In this document: piece by piece, positions 43,559-50,715 of the stretch | Numbering within the stretch: the first letter of the stretch is position 1 | How the letters are laid out: each line of letters opens with the position of its first letter | Source: Chlorobiaceae bacterium | GTDB taxonomy: Bacteria > Bacteroidota > Chlorobiia > Chlorobiales > Chlorobiaceae | Length of the DNA: 50,715 nt | Assembly (NCBI GenBank): GCA_013334975.1 | Contig: JAAXWL010000007.1 | Span: forward strand, 1-50,715 | Reading direction: 5' to 3' | Program-made: the position numbers and the translations under genes | Notes under the pieces: model-generated | The model's input: only the letters and a program-made list of their open reading frames with translations | What the model was told of the DNA's origin: nothing | The model's database searches: none

Positions 43559-44377
43559 TTACACTTCAACAAGCTCGACATCCGGCAGATCGGATCCCAT
43601 GAACAGGCGGTAGAGTTCGCGGAACTTCTGGGGGAGGTCGCTGACCATCAGGTGCGGAATCGCTGTTTCCTTACCAGGGTTGCGCAGGTTGCGGGCTGAG
43701 AGCAGATCACCAGCCATGGAGGCTACCGCTTCAGCCGAATCGATGATCGTGATGTCGGGTCCGGTGATTTTTTCGATCATACGCCGAAGGATCGGGTAGT
43801 GAGTGCACCCGAGTACGAGGGTGTCGATCTCTTTTCCGGTAAAAGCTGAAAGGTACTCCTGAGCCACAAGCAAGGTGGCCGGGTGGTCGATGAACCCCTC
43901 TTCGGCAAGAGGAACGAACAGGGGGCAGGCCTTCGGAATCACTTCAAGCGATTCGTTCTCTTTCAGTATGGCACACGTGTAAGCATTTGATCCTATGGTA
44001 GCCTGGGTACCGATAACGCCAATTCTGCCTGTCCTCGTTTTCTCTGCGGCAAGCACCGCCCCGGCTTTCAGCACACCGATAACCGGAATGTCACCGGCGC
44101 ATTGTTCGACGACGTCGAGCGCCAGTGCAGAGACGGTGTTGCAGGCGACAATGATGAGTTTCGGTTGATGTTTCAAAAGAATTTCAGTGTCCTCACGGGC
44201 ATATTTCCTGATGGTAACCTGCGATTTCGGGCCATAGGGGACACGGGCCGTATCACCGAAATAAATAATGCGTTCCGAAGGCAGGCCTGCCTGAACCGCC
44301 TTGACGACGGTCAGGCCTCCGATACCGGAATCAAAGATGCCGATGGGGCTGTCAGGCGAAATCTTGTGCTGCGGCAT
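43559..44377 (-). CDS. murI: Glutamate racemase
   Basis: A 272-residue cofactor-independent racemase supplying D-Glu for peptidoglycan. [10 protein letters not shown] (14-23) holds the first acidic residue. The catalytic cysteines are Cys79 (VACNTVSA) and Cys191 (LGCTHYP). [11 protein letters not shown] is conserved. It lies 41 bp after ychF on the same strand. Confidence 0.96.
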   Translation of the reverse strand: MPQHKISPDSPIGIFDSGIGGLTVVKAVQAGLPSERIIYFGDTARVPYGPKSQVTIRKYAREDTEILLKHQPKLIIVACNTVSALALDVVEQCAGDIPVIGVLKAGAVLAAEKTRTGRIGVIGTQATIGSNAYTCAILKENESLEVIPKACPLFVPLAEEGFIDHPATLLVAQEYLSAFTGKEIDTLVLGCTHYPILRRMIEKITGPDITIIDSAEAVASMAGDLLSARNLRNPGKETAIPHLMVSDLPQKFRELYRLFMGSDLPDVELVEV

Positions 44378-44418
44378 AGTTTTTTCTTGCTTTCAATCAG
44401 TCGGTTCTGTCTGATCTC

Positions 44419-45510
44419 TTAAACATTGAACCGGAAAGTAATTACATCACCGTCTTTGACGATATATTCCTTTCCTTCAGAGCGCATTTTCCCAGCTTCC
44501 CGTACCTTCTGTTCCGAGCCGAGAGCGATCAGGTCGCCATAGTGCATGACCTCGGCTCTGATAAACCCTTTTTCGAAGTCGGAATGGATCGCAGCGGCAG
44601 CTTCGGGAGCGGCAGCACCCTTGTGGATCGTCCACGCATGAACCTCCTTGACGCCTGCCGTGAAATAGTTGTGCAGTCCGAGCAGGTCGTAAGCGCTCCT
44701 GATGAGTCGATCGAGGCCAGACATTTCAAGGCCGAGGCTCTCGAGGAAGTCGGGGCGCTCCTCTTCGGGAAGCTCTGCGATGTCGGCTTCGGCTTTGGCG
44801 CTGATGATCAGCATTTTCGATCCGGACAGAGCCGCGATTTCAGCGACCTTCGCGGTGTAGTCGTTTCCGTTCGGCAGATCATCTTCAGCTACATTGGCTG
44901 CATAAAGCTCTGGCTTGGCGGTCAAGAGGAAGAAAGATCTGGCCATTTCGCGCTCTTCGTCACTATTGAGTATCCTGCGTACCGGAATGCCTTCAGCCAG
45001 CCCGGTCACGATCTTTTCGCCCAGATCGACCAGCAACTGCTGCTCCTTCTCCTTGCGGGCACCTTTACGGAGCTTCTCCATCTTTTTCTCCATGCTGTCG
45101 AGGTCAGCAAGCATGAGTTCGGTTTCGATGATTGCGATGTCACCGGCAGGATCGATCTTGCCTTCGACATGGATGATGTTCGGGTCGTCGAAACAGCGGA
45201 CAACATGGATGATCGCATCGACCTCACGGATATGAGAAAGGAACTGGTTGCCGAGCCCTTCCCCCTTGCTTGCTCCTTTGACCAGGCCGGCGATATCGAC
45301 GATTTCAAGTACGGCAGGGACGATAACCGGGGTTTTGACGACACGCGCCAACTCGTTGAGGCGGTAGTCAGGAACCAGCACCGTGCCGACATTGGGTTCA
45401 ATGGTGCAGAACGGGTAGTTGGCGGCTTCGGCTTGTTTGGCAGTGATGGCATTGAACAGCGTCGATTTGCCGACATTGGGCAAACCGACAATGCCGCAAC
45501 GAAGTGACAT
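44419..45510 (-). CDS. ychF: Redox-regulated/ribosome-binding GTPase (ATPase) YchF
   Basis: From ATG 45510 ([20 protein letters not shown]) this is 363 residues, the usual Obg/YchF length. The frame upstream to 45564 is not conserved. G1 is GLPNVGKST, the G3 region is [19 protein letters not shown], and the C-terminal TGS domain ends [19 protein letters not shown]. YchF proteins prefer ATP over GTP and bind ribosomes. It is divergent from cmk. Confidence 0.95.
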   Translation of the reverse strand: MSLRCGIVGLPNVGKSTLFNAITAKQAEAANYPFCTIEPNVGTVLVPDYRLNELARVVKTPVIVPAVLEIVDIAGLVKGASKGEGLGNQFLSHIREVDAIIHVVRCFDDPNIIHVEGKIDPAGDIAIIETELMLADLDSMEKKMEKLRKGARKEKEQQLLVDLGEKIVTGLAEGIPVRRILNSDEEREMARSFFLLTAKPELYAANVAEDDLPNGNDYTAKVAEIAALSGSKMLIISAKAEADIAELPEEERPDFLESLGLEMSGLDRLIRSAYDLLGLHNYFTAGVKEVHAWTIHKGAAAPEAAAAIHSDFEKGFIRAEVMHYGDLIALGSEQKVREAGKMRSEGKEYIVKDGDVITFRFNV

Positions 45511-45639
45511 GGGCGGGGATATCTGTATTGATGAACGAGACCGTTTTGCTGACGGTTTTATCATGTAACCAATATGTTTGGAAAAAGCAAATATTTTTTA
45601 TAAAATTGCAGGCTAAGTCAAAATGCAGAGGAGTGCCCT

Positions 45640-46326
45640 ATTAAAAAGAACCCGATCATTATTGCCATCGACGGTCCCGCCGCTTCCGGTAAAAGTACGA
45701 CAGCTCGGATACTTGCCGGCAGACTGGGTTACACCTATATCGATACCGGTGCCATGTACCGTTCGGTAACGCTCAGGGTGCTCAGGTCGGGAATGCTTGA
45801 GGCGTTGCACAGAGATGATACCAGGGTTTCAGAACTTCTGCAGACAATGGAGATAGGTTTTTGCGGTGATCGCGTCATGCTTGACGGAGAGGATGTCTCC
45901 GAAGCGATCAGAGAGAATGCCGTCAGTCGTGAAGTCAGTTTCATCAGTTCCCTCAAACCGGTCAGGGACCGGTTGCGTCATCTCCAGCAGCAGTTGGGCC
46001 AGTCCAGAGGAGTGGTCATGGATGGCCGGGATATCGGCACGGTTGTTTTTCCAGACGCTGAGCTGAAAATATTTCTTGTAGCAGATCCCCACGAACGTGC
46101 CCGCCGACGTCATGCGGAGCTTTCACTCAAATCTGCCGGTGAATCGGTGCCTTCGGTCGAGGAACTCGAAGAGGAGATCAGGAAGCGGGATCGTGACGAC
46201 GAAGAGCGCACTCATGCGCCCTTGCGGCGCCATCCGGAAGCCGTCATCGTCGATACGTCGAAGACGACCATTGAAGAGCAGGTCAGCCTGGTGTACGATC
46301 TGGCCAGGCAGATTGTCGAAGCGTGA
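45640..46326 (+). CDS. cmk: Cytidylate kinase with apparent ATT start
   Basis: The conserved N-terminus reads [20 protein letters not shown], then [16 protein letters not shown], and it is encoded upstream of the first in-frame ATG (45754). From the in-frame TAA at about 45598 to that ATG there is no ATG, GTG or TTG. A strong ribosome site AGAGGAG (45627-45633) sits 6 bp before ATT 45640, giving 228 residues, a normal Cmk length. [20 protein letters not shown] and [14 protein letters not shown] are also Cmk motifs. It phosphorylates CMP and dCMP. rpsA follows, a classical cmk-rpsA pair. A sequencing error near the start is the alternative. Confidence 0.9.
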   Translation: MKKNPIIIAIDGPAASGKSTTARILAGRLGYTYIDTGAMYRSVTLRVLRSGMLEALHRDDTRVSELLQTMEIGFCGDRVMLDGEDVSEAIRENAVSREVSFISSLKPVRDRLRHLQQQLGQSRGVVMDGRDIGTVVFPDAELKIFLVADPHERARRRHAELSLKSAGESVPSVEELEEEIRKRDRDDEERTHAPLRRHPEAVIVDTSKTTIEEQVSLVYDLARQIVEA

Positions 46327-46453
46327 GGTAAGAGAGCGATACCGTCACCTTTGTCAGATTTTGTCATACAGTCGATTTATCCATAACCATAAAACCGGCA
46401 GCTGAAATCTCTCGCGGCTGACGGCAAATCACCAGAGAGGAAGGAAAACTTTA

Positions 46454-48205
46454 ATGTCAGAAACAAAAACGCTGGAAAAGCCGCAGCCGAAAGTGCCGGG
46501 CAGAAAAAAAATCAAGATTTTCGCTCATTACGAGCCCTCCGAACTTGAACAGATGGAGTTGCTCTACACGAGCACACTCTCCGAGATCACCGAAGAAGAG
46601 ATCGTCAAGGGACGTATCGTCTCGATCTCCAACAAGGACGTCACCATCGATGTCGGTTTCAAATCGGAAGGTATTGTTTCGCTTCTTGAGTTTCGTGATG
46701 ATGATGAGGTCAACGTCGGCGACGAAGTCGAGGTCTATCTCGAGAATATCGAAGACAAGATGGGTCAGCTTATCCTTTCGAAAAGGAAAGCCGACGTGCT
46801 CAGAATCTGGGACAAGATCTACGATTCAATCGAGAACGACACCATTATCAACGGCAAGATCATCAACCGCGTCAAAGGCGGCATGACGGTCTCCCTGTCG
46901 GGCGTGGAGGCCTTTCTTCCCGGTTCGCAGATCGATGTCAAGCCGGTACGTGACTTCGATGCCCTGGTCGGCAAGACCATGGACTTCAGGGTCGTCAAGA
47001 TCAACCCTGTTACCCAGAACATCGTCGTCAGCCACAAAGTCATCCTCGAAGAGGAGTATGCGGCCAAGCGTGAGGAGATGCTCGCCAATATCAAGGTTGG
47101 CATGGTTCTCGAAGGAACCGTCAAGAACATCACCGATTTCGGTATCTTTGTCGATCTCGGCGGTCTGGACGGCCTGGTTCACATCACCGATATCACCTGG
47201 GGCCGGATCAACCATCCTTCCGAAGTGGTTGAGCTCGACCAGCCGATCAAGGTTGTGGTCGTCGGCTTCGACGAGAACACCAAGCGTGTGTCACTCGGCA
47301 TGAAGCAGCTCGAACCCCATCCCTGGGAAAATATTGAAATCAAATATCCGGTCAGCATCAAGGCCAGGGGGCGCGTGGTCTCCATCACCGATTATGGCGC
47401 ATTTGTCGAAATCGAGAAAGGCATTGAAGGTCTCGTGCACATTTCCGAGATGAGCTGGACCCAGCATATCAAGCACCCCAGCCAGTTTGTTTCACTGGAT
47501 CAGGAGGTCGAGTGCGTTATTCTCAACATCGACAAAGAGCACACCAAGCTCTCTCTTTCGATGAAGCGCGTCTCGGAAGATCCGTGGATCGCTCTTTCCG
47601 AAAAATATGTTGAGGGTACCATACACAGGGGAACGGTCAGCAATATTACCGATTTCGGCGTTTTTGTGGAACTTGAGCCGGGAGTTGACGGTCTGGTGCA
47701 CATTTCCGACCTTTCCTGGACAAAGAAGATTCGCCATCCCAGCGAGCTGGTCAAGAAAAACCAGGAACTCGAAGTCAAGGTGCTGAAATTCGATGTCAAT
47801 GCCCGCCGTATTGCGCTTGGCCACAAGCAGATCAACAAGGATCCCTGGGGCGAGTTCGAGCAGAGGTATGCTGTCGGAGCCGAAACACCCGCCCAGATAT
47901 CGCAGATCATCGAGAAAGGTGTTATCGTGATCCTGCCTGGTGAAGTGGATGGTTTCGTACCGGTTTCGCATCTGTTGCAGGGAGGGGTAAAGGATATTCA
48001 CTCTTCATTCAAAACAGGTGACGAATTGCCTCTCCGGGTTATCGAGTTTGACAAGGAGAACAAGCGCATCATTCTCTCGGCGCTCGAATACTTCAAGGAC
48101 AAGAGCAAAGAGGAGATCGAGGCTTACCTTCAGGCTCATCCCAACGAGAAGAAAGAGATCGAAGCTGCCAGCGCAGAGCTGGAGCCCCAGCCGAAAGGCC
48201 GCTGA
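46454..48205 (+). CDS. rpsA: 30S ribosomal protein S1
   Basis: A 583-residue protein with six S1 RNA-binding domains. Domain openings include [100 protein letters not shown] and a divergent sixth, [20 protein letters not shown]. It recruits mRNA to the small subunit. A strong AGAGGAAGGA ribosome site precedes the ATG. It is coupled by context to cmk, and a strong terminator follows. Confidence 0.97.
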   Translation: MSETKTLEKPQPKVPGRKKIKIFAHYEPSELEQMELLYTSTLSEITEEEIVKGRIVSISNKDVTIDVGFKSEGIVSLLEFRDDDEVNVGDEVEVYLENIEDKMGQLILSKRKADVLRIWDKIYDSIENDTIINGKIINRVKGGMTVSLSGVEAFLPGSQIDVKPVRDFDALVGKTMDFRVVKINPVTQNIVVSHKVILEEEYAAKREEMLANIKVGMVLEGTVKNITDFGIFVDLGGLDGLVHITDITWGRINHPSEVVELDQPIKVVVVGFDENTKRVSLGMKQLEPHPWENIEIKYPVSIKARGRVVSITDYGAFVEIEKGIEGLVHISEMSWTQHIKHPSQFVSLDQEVECVILNIDKEHTKLSLSMKRVSEDPWIALSEKYVEGTIHRGTVSNITDFGVFVELEPGVDGLVHISDLSWTKKIRHPSELVKKNQELEVKVLKFDVNARRIALGHKQINKDPWGEFEQRYAVGAETPAQISQIIEKGVIVILPGEVDGFVPVSHLLQGGVKDIHSSFKTGDELPLRVIEFDKENKRIILSALEYFKDKSKEEIEAYLQAHPNEKKEIEAASAELEPQPKGR

Positions 48206-48230
48206 TTTCTCGCCGCCTTGTTACAGCCAA

Positions 48231-48270
48231 AACAGAAAAACCCCTTCCATTGCGGAGGGGTTTTTCTGTT
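48231..48270. terminator. Bidirectional terminator between rpsA and era
   Basis: AACAGAAAAACCCCTTCC and GGAGGGGTTTTTCTGTT pair nearly perfectly around ATTGC, with A- and T-runs at the outer ends. It serves the convergent genes rpsA and era. Confidence 0.93.
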
Positions 48271-48305
48271 TTCTCAAAGCGGGAAAACGTCCGTTTTCTT
48301 CAGCT

Positions 48306-49223
48306 TCAGTACCCGTAACTCTTCAGGAGGTTTTTTTTCTTTCTCCAGTCGGGTCTTATTTTTACGAAGATTTCAAGGAAAACCGGCCGCCCGAGAAGCT
48401 CTTCGATCTCTTTGCGTGCCGCCTGTCCGAGCTTTTTGAGGGCAGCGCCTCCGGCACCGACCATGATTTGCTTCTGGCTGTTGCGTTCGACGATGATTGA
48501 ACAGCGGATCAGCTCTTTTCTTCGGGGATCGTCCTCATGCTGTTCCCGGAACTCGTCGACGACCACTTCGGTCGAGTAAGGGATTTCGCGACCGTAGAGC
48601 AGGAATATTTTTTCACGAATGATCTCTCCTACAAAGAACCGCTCAGGTTCGGTACTCAGGATGTCGTCGGGGTAGAGCGGTTCATCGAGGGGGAGTAATG
48701 GTCGGATGATTTCGACAAGTTTCTGGATATTGTTGCCTGTGAGTGCAGAAAGGGCGGTAATGGCGACAGGCTTGCAGGTTTCGGAAAGTTCAAGCTGCAC
48801 CTCACTGATGACAGGCCCGGTTACCAGATCTGATTTGTTCAGGGCGATCAGGAGAGGTTTTCCCGCAGGGCGCACCCACTGATTGATCAGTTCTTCGACA
48901 AACTTCCTGTCGTAAGGCTCGGTTCCTTTCTGGAAAGGAATGAGGGCGACGATGACATCTGATTCCCGAAGCGATCGCCTGGTTATTTCAAGCATGGATT
49001 CGTGCAACGCCTGTTTTGGATCCATGATGCCGGGCGTGTCGAGAATGATGATCTGACTCCGGTCATCATGGAAAATGCCGGTAATTTTTTTTCTTGTTGT
49101 TTGCGGTTTTGGTGTGACAATCGATAGTTTATGATCCAGCAGCCGGTTCAGCAGGGTGGATTTTCCGGCGTTCGGGGCGCCGACGAAGGCCACATGGCCG
49201 CAGGAGAATGATGATGGCTGCAC
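48306..49223 (-). CDS. era: GTPase Era
   Basis: A 305-residue Ras-like GTPase that checks 16S rRNA 3'-end maturation. G1 is GAPNAGKS (15-22), the effector segment is [14 protein letters not shown]3 is DTPGI and G4 is NKSD. The C-terminal KH domain (about 215-305) has [13 protein letters not shown] and [20 protein letters not shown]. It is convergent with rpsA and divergent from rodA, with 94 bp between their starts. Confidence 0.97.
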   Translation of the reverse strand: MQPSSFSCGHVAFVGAPNAGKSTLLNRLLDHKLSIVTPKPQTTRKKITGIFHDDRSQIIILDTPGIMDPKQALHESMLEITRRSLRESDVIVALIPFQKGTEPYDRKFVEELINQWVRPAGKPLLIALNKSDLVTGPVISEVQLELSETCKPVAITALSALTGNNIQKLVEIIRPLLPLDEPLYPDDILSTEPERFFVGEIIREKIFLLYGREIPYSTEVVVDEFREQHEDDPRRKELIRCSIIVERNSQKQIMVGAGGAALKKLGQAARKEIEELLGRPVFLEIFVKIRPDWRKKKNLLKSYGY

Positions 49224-49317
49224 TGAGAGAGATCGGGTTTTGAGCGATAAAGGTTTTGCCCGGCGTAGCGGGTTTTTGACAAGATAACATGATCCCTATC
49301 CAATTTTTTAACCAGTG

Positions 49318-50547
49318 ATGGAAAAGAATAACAGACTCGATCTTTTATGGCTGCTGGCGCCTCTGACAGGGCTGGTCATTATGGGACTGCTGGCGGTTTA
49401 CAGTGCGACCAACGGATCTGCTGAACCACTGGCCCTGTTTTATCGTCAGCTTTCCTGGGCAATGGTTGGTCTCCTCGTGGTGATCGTTTTTTACTATATG
49501 GATTACCGTATCGTCAGGGACAACGCTTATTTCATGTATGCTGCCGGAATCATTCTTCTGCTTGCCGTGCTTGTTTTTGGCAAAAAGGTGGCTGGGGCGA
49601 CGAGTTGGGTTCGTATCGGTATGTTCAGTTTTCAGCCCTCAGAACTTACCAAAATGATAACAATCGTCGCTATGGCGAGGTTTCTTTCGGATGACCAGAC
49701 TGACATCGGCAACATAACTGATCTGGGCAAGGTTCTCGGGATGGCTCTGGCGCCAGCCGGCCTCGTGTTGCTTCAGCCCGACACCGGTACGACGCTGACC
49801 TGTCTTTCATTTATCATTCCCATGATCGTGCTTGCCGGATTTGATCTCTATATTATCCTTCTTGCTATAGCGCCTGTTGCCCTGATGCTTGCCGGTTTTT
49901 TTAATCTTGTCGTGTTATCAGTTATCGCTCTTGTTTCCATGATCATGTTTATTTTGCTCCGCAAACAGTTCATGCTTCACCAGTTGATGGTTGTCGGCGG
50001 CGGCGCTTTAAGCGGATTACTGACCGGCAAGTTTACGGCTTCAATTCTCAAACCTCATCAGATCAAGCGGATACAGATATTTCTCGATCCCTCTTCTGAC
50101 CCTCAGGGAGCCGGATATAATGCATTTCAGGCACGAATAGCAATTGCTTCAGGAGGTTTTACCGGCAAGGGTTTTCTTCATGGAACCCAGACGCAGCTTC
50201 GTTATATACCGGCACAGTGGACTGATTTTATATTCTGCGTCATCGCCGAAGAGTTCGGATTTCTTGGTTCAACTCTGCTGCTTGTTTTGTTTCTGGTGCT
50301 TGTCCTCCGCCTGATATGGATGGTTGGAGCCATCAAGAACCGGTTTGTAGAGTTGATGCTTGCCGGGTATGCATCATTGCTTATAACCCATCTGGTCATC
50401 AATATAGGCATGACTATCGGAGTCATGCCGGTTATCGGCGTACCGCTTCCATTTATTTCATACGGCGGCTCATCTCTCGTGGCCAATATGATGATGGTTG
50501 GCCTCGCTATGAATTTTTCGAAAAATCGGCGGAATATCAGTTACTGA
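49318..50547 (+). CDS. rodA: Rod shape-determining SEDS glycosyltransferase RodA
   Basis: From ATG 49318 (GTG 49315 is an alternative) this is 409 residues with about 10 transmembrane segments. It is a SEDS peptidoglycan polymerase. [49 protein letters not shown] and [18 protein letters not shown] are RodA/FtsW signatures. It works with a class B PBP in cell elongation; no PBP2 gene is in the window. murI and the glmU-like gene elsewhere in the window supply the same pathway. Confidence 0.95.
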   Translation: MEKNNRLDLLWLLAPLTGLVIMGLLAVYSATNGSAEPLALFYRQLSWAMVGLLVVIVFYYMDYRIVRDNAYFMYAAGIILLLAVLVFGKKVAGATSWVRIGMFSFQPSELTKMITIVAMARFLSDDQTDIGNITDLGKVLGMALAPAGLVLLQPDTGTTLTCLSFIIPMIVLAGFDLYIILLAIAPVALMLAGFFNLVVLSVIALVSMIMFILLRKQFMLHQLMVVGGGALSGLLTGKFTASILKPHQIKRIQIFLDPSSDPQGAGYNAFQARIAIASGGFTGKGFLHGTQTQLRYIPAQWTDFIFCVIAEEFGFLGSTLLLVLFLVLVLRLIWMVGAIKNRFVELMLAGYASLLITHLVINIGMTIGVMPVIGVPLPFISYGGSSLVANMMMVGLAMNFSKNRRNISY

Positions 50548-50600
50548 GAGCAGTTTCATAGTGTCACATCACGCATGAACTGACGCATGATACGGGGTTT

Positions 50601-50642
50601 GATTTATCCAAATCGAAATCGGTATCGGTATCCAAATCGATT
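50601..50642 (-). repeat. Dispersed element, solitary arm (copy F)
   Basis: GATTTATCCAAATCGAAATC, then GGTATCGGTATCCAAATCG. Reverse-complemented, this is the right arm of copies A and C. No core or left end follows before the window ends, so it is a fragment. Nothing else is seen in 50548-50715. Confidence 0.65.
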
Positions 50643-50715
50643 CATTCTATAAATAATAAACCCTGCCTTTTAGGTTATCTGTCATAATTTAAAGGCGTTA
50701 TTACACGCTATACAC

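Noticed and set aside
44542-45507. 321-codon open frame on the (+) strand
   Set aside because: It mirrors ychF, which carries complete G motifs. The opposite frame is a codon-bias shadow.
45623-45660. ATG 45623 as the cmk start
   Set aside because: It is in a different frame from the Cmk P-loop and yields no kinase sequence. It would only work with a frameshift.
46327-46453. Structured leader or autoregulatory element before rpsA
   Set aside because: Only short imperfect stems (CAGC/GCTG) are visible, not enough to call an element.

Overview
The window reads as chromosomal DNA of a Gram-negative bacterium of the Bacteroidota/Chlorobiota group, most likely a green sulfur bacterium (Chlorobium-like). 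This is inferred from gene content and order: truB-ribF-rpsO, yicC-gmk-rpoZ, a type II IPP isomerase beside a prenyl synthase, uppS-bamA, and a six-domain S1 protein after cmk. Intergenic repeats rich in ATCGGT words, which I associate with Chlorobium genomes, also point this way. No photosynthesis gene, rRNA, CRISPR array, prophage or transposase gene is visible, so the genus is not proven. Base composition is moderately GC-rich except for an AT-rich patch near 28.5-29.6 kb.

Layout. 1-5.1 kb (+): truB end, ribF, rpsO, yicC, gmk, rpoZ, a VOC-fold protein and a phosphofructokinase with pyrophosphate-type active-site residues. 5.5-7.8 kb (-): skp, lptC, panD and a GlmU-like uridylyltransferase lacking the acetyltransferase half. 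8-11.3 kb (-): fni, a prenyl diphosphate synthase and dprA, divergent from a LolC/E-type permease (+). 12.8-16.1 kb (-): phosphohexomutase and an MsbA-like ABC exporter. 16.3-21.5 kb (+): rpsT, ruvA, folC, rho with a long leader, a 35-residue Cox24-like protein, tRNA-Lys, tRNA-Leu and a DUF151 nuclease. 22-25.4 kb (-): uppS and bamA. 25.6-28.1 kb (+): gatA and sucD. 28.3-29.6 kb: a small accessory patch with a nonsense-interrupted antitoxin, a MntA/HepT toxin-antitoxin pair and a DUF2442 gene. 29.7-33.6 kb: kdsD (-), then a membrane protein, a flippase and a nitrilase-fold amidohydrolase (+). 34-36.5 kb (-): an ECF sigma factor, a short membrane protein, a CpxP-like sensor and a DUF4405 membrane protein. 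36.8-50.7 kb: a second phosphohexomutase, lpxB, ispH with a large Fe-S/FAD oxidoreductase, murI, ychF, cmk, rpsA, era and rodA.

The genes mostly serve translation, envelope building (lipid A, LPS export, outer-membrane assembly, peptidoglycan) and isoprenoid supply (fni, prenyl synthase, uppS, ispH).

The most unusual content is a family of roughly 240-310 bp intergenic elements. Three near-complete copies (5211-5483, 21702-22012, 33670-33911) share imperfect terminal inverted repeats, a conserved core and two complementary ATCGGT-rich arms. All three lie between convergent genes. Partial copies lie at 43.0-43.6 kb and at the right end. They look like a MITE-type or structured-repeat family. 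Other points of note are an apparent ATT start codon for cmk, a CnrHYX-like sigma/sensor operon with a DUF4405 partner, a rho leader with a 44-codon ORF, and an ABC-exporter gene whose last seven codons are exactly three copies of a heptamer repeat.
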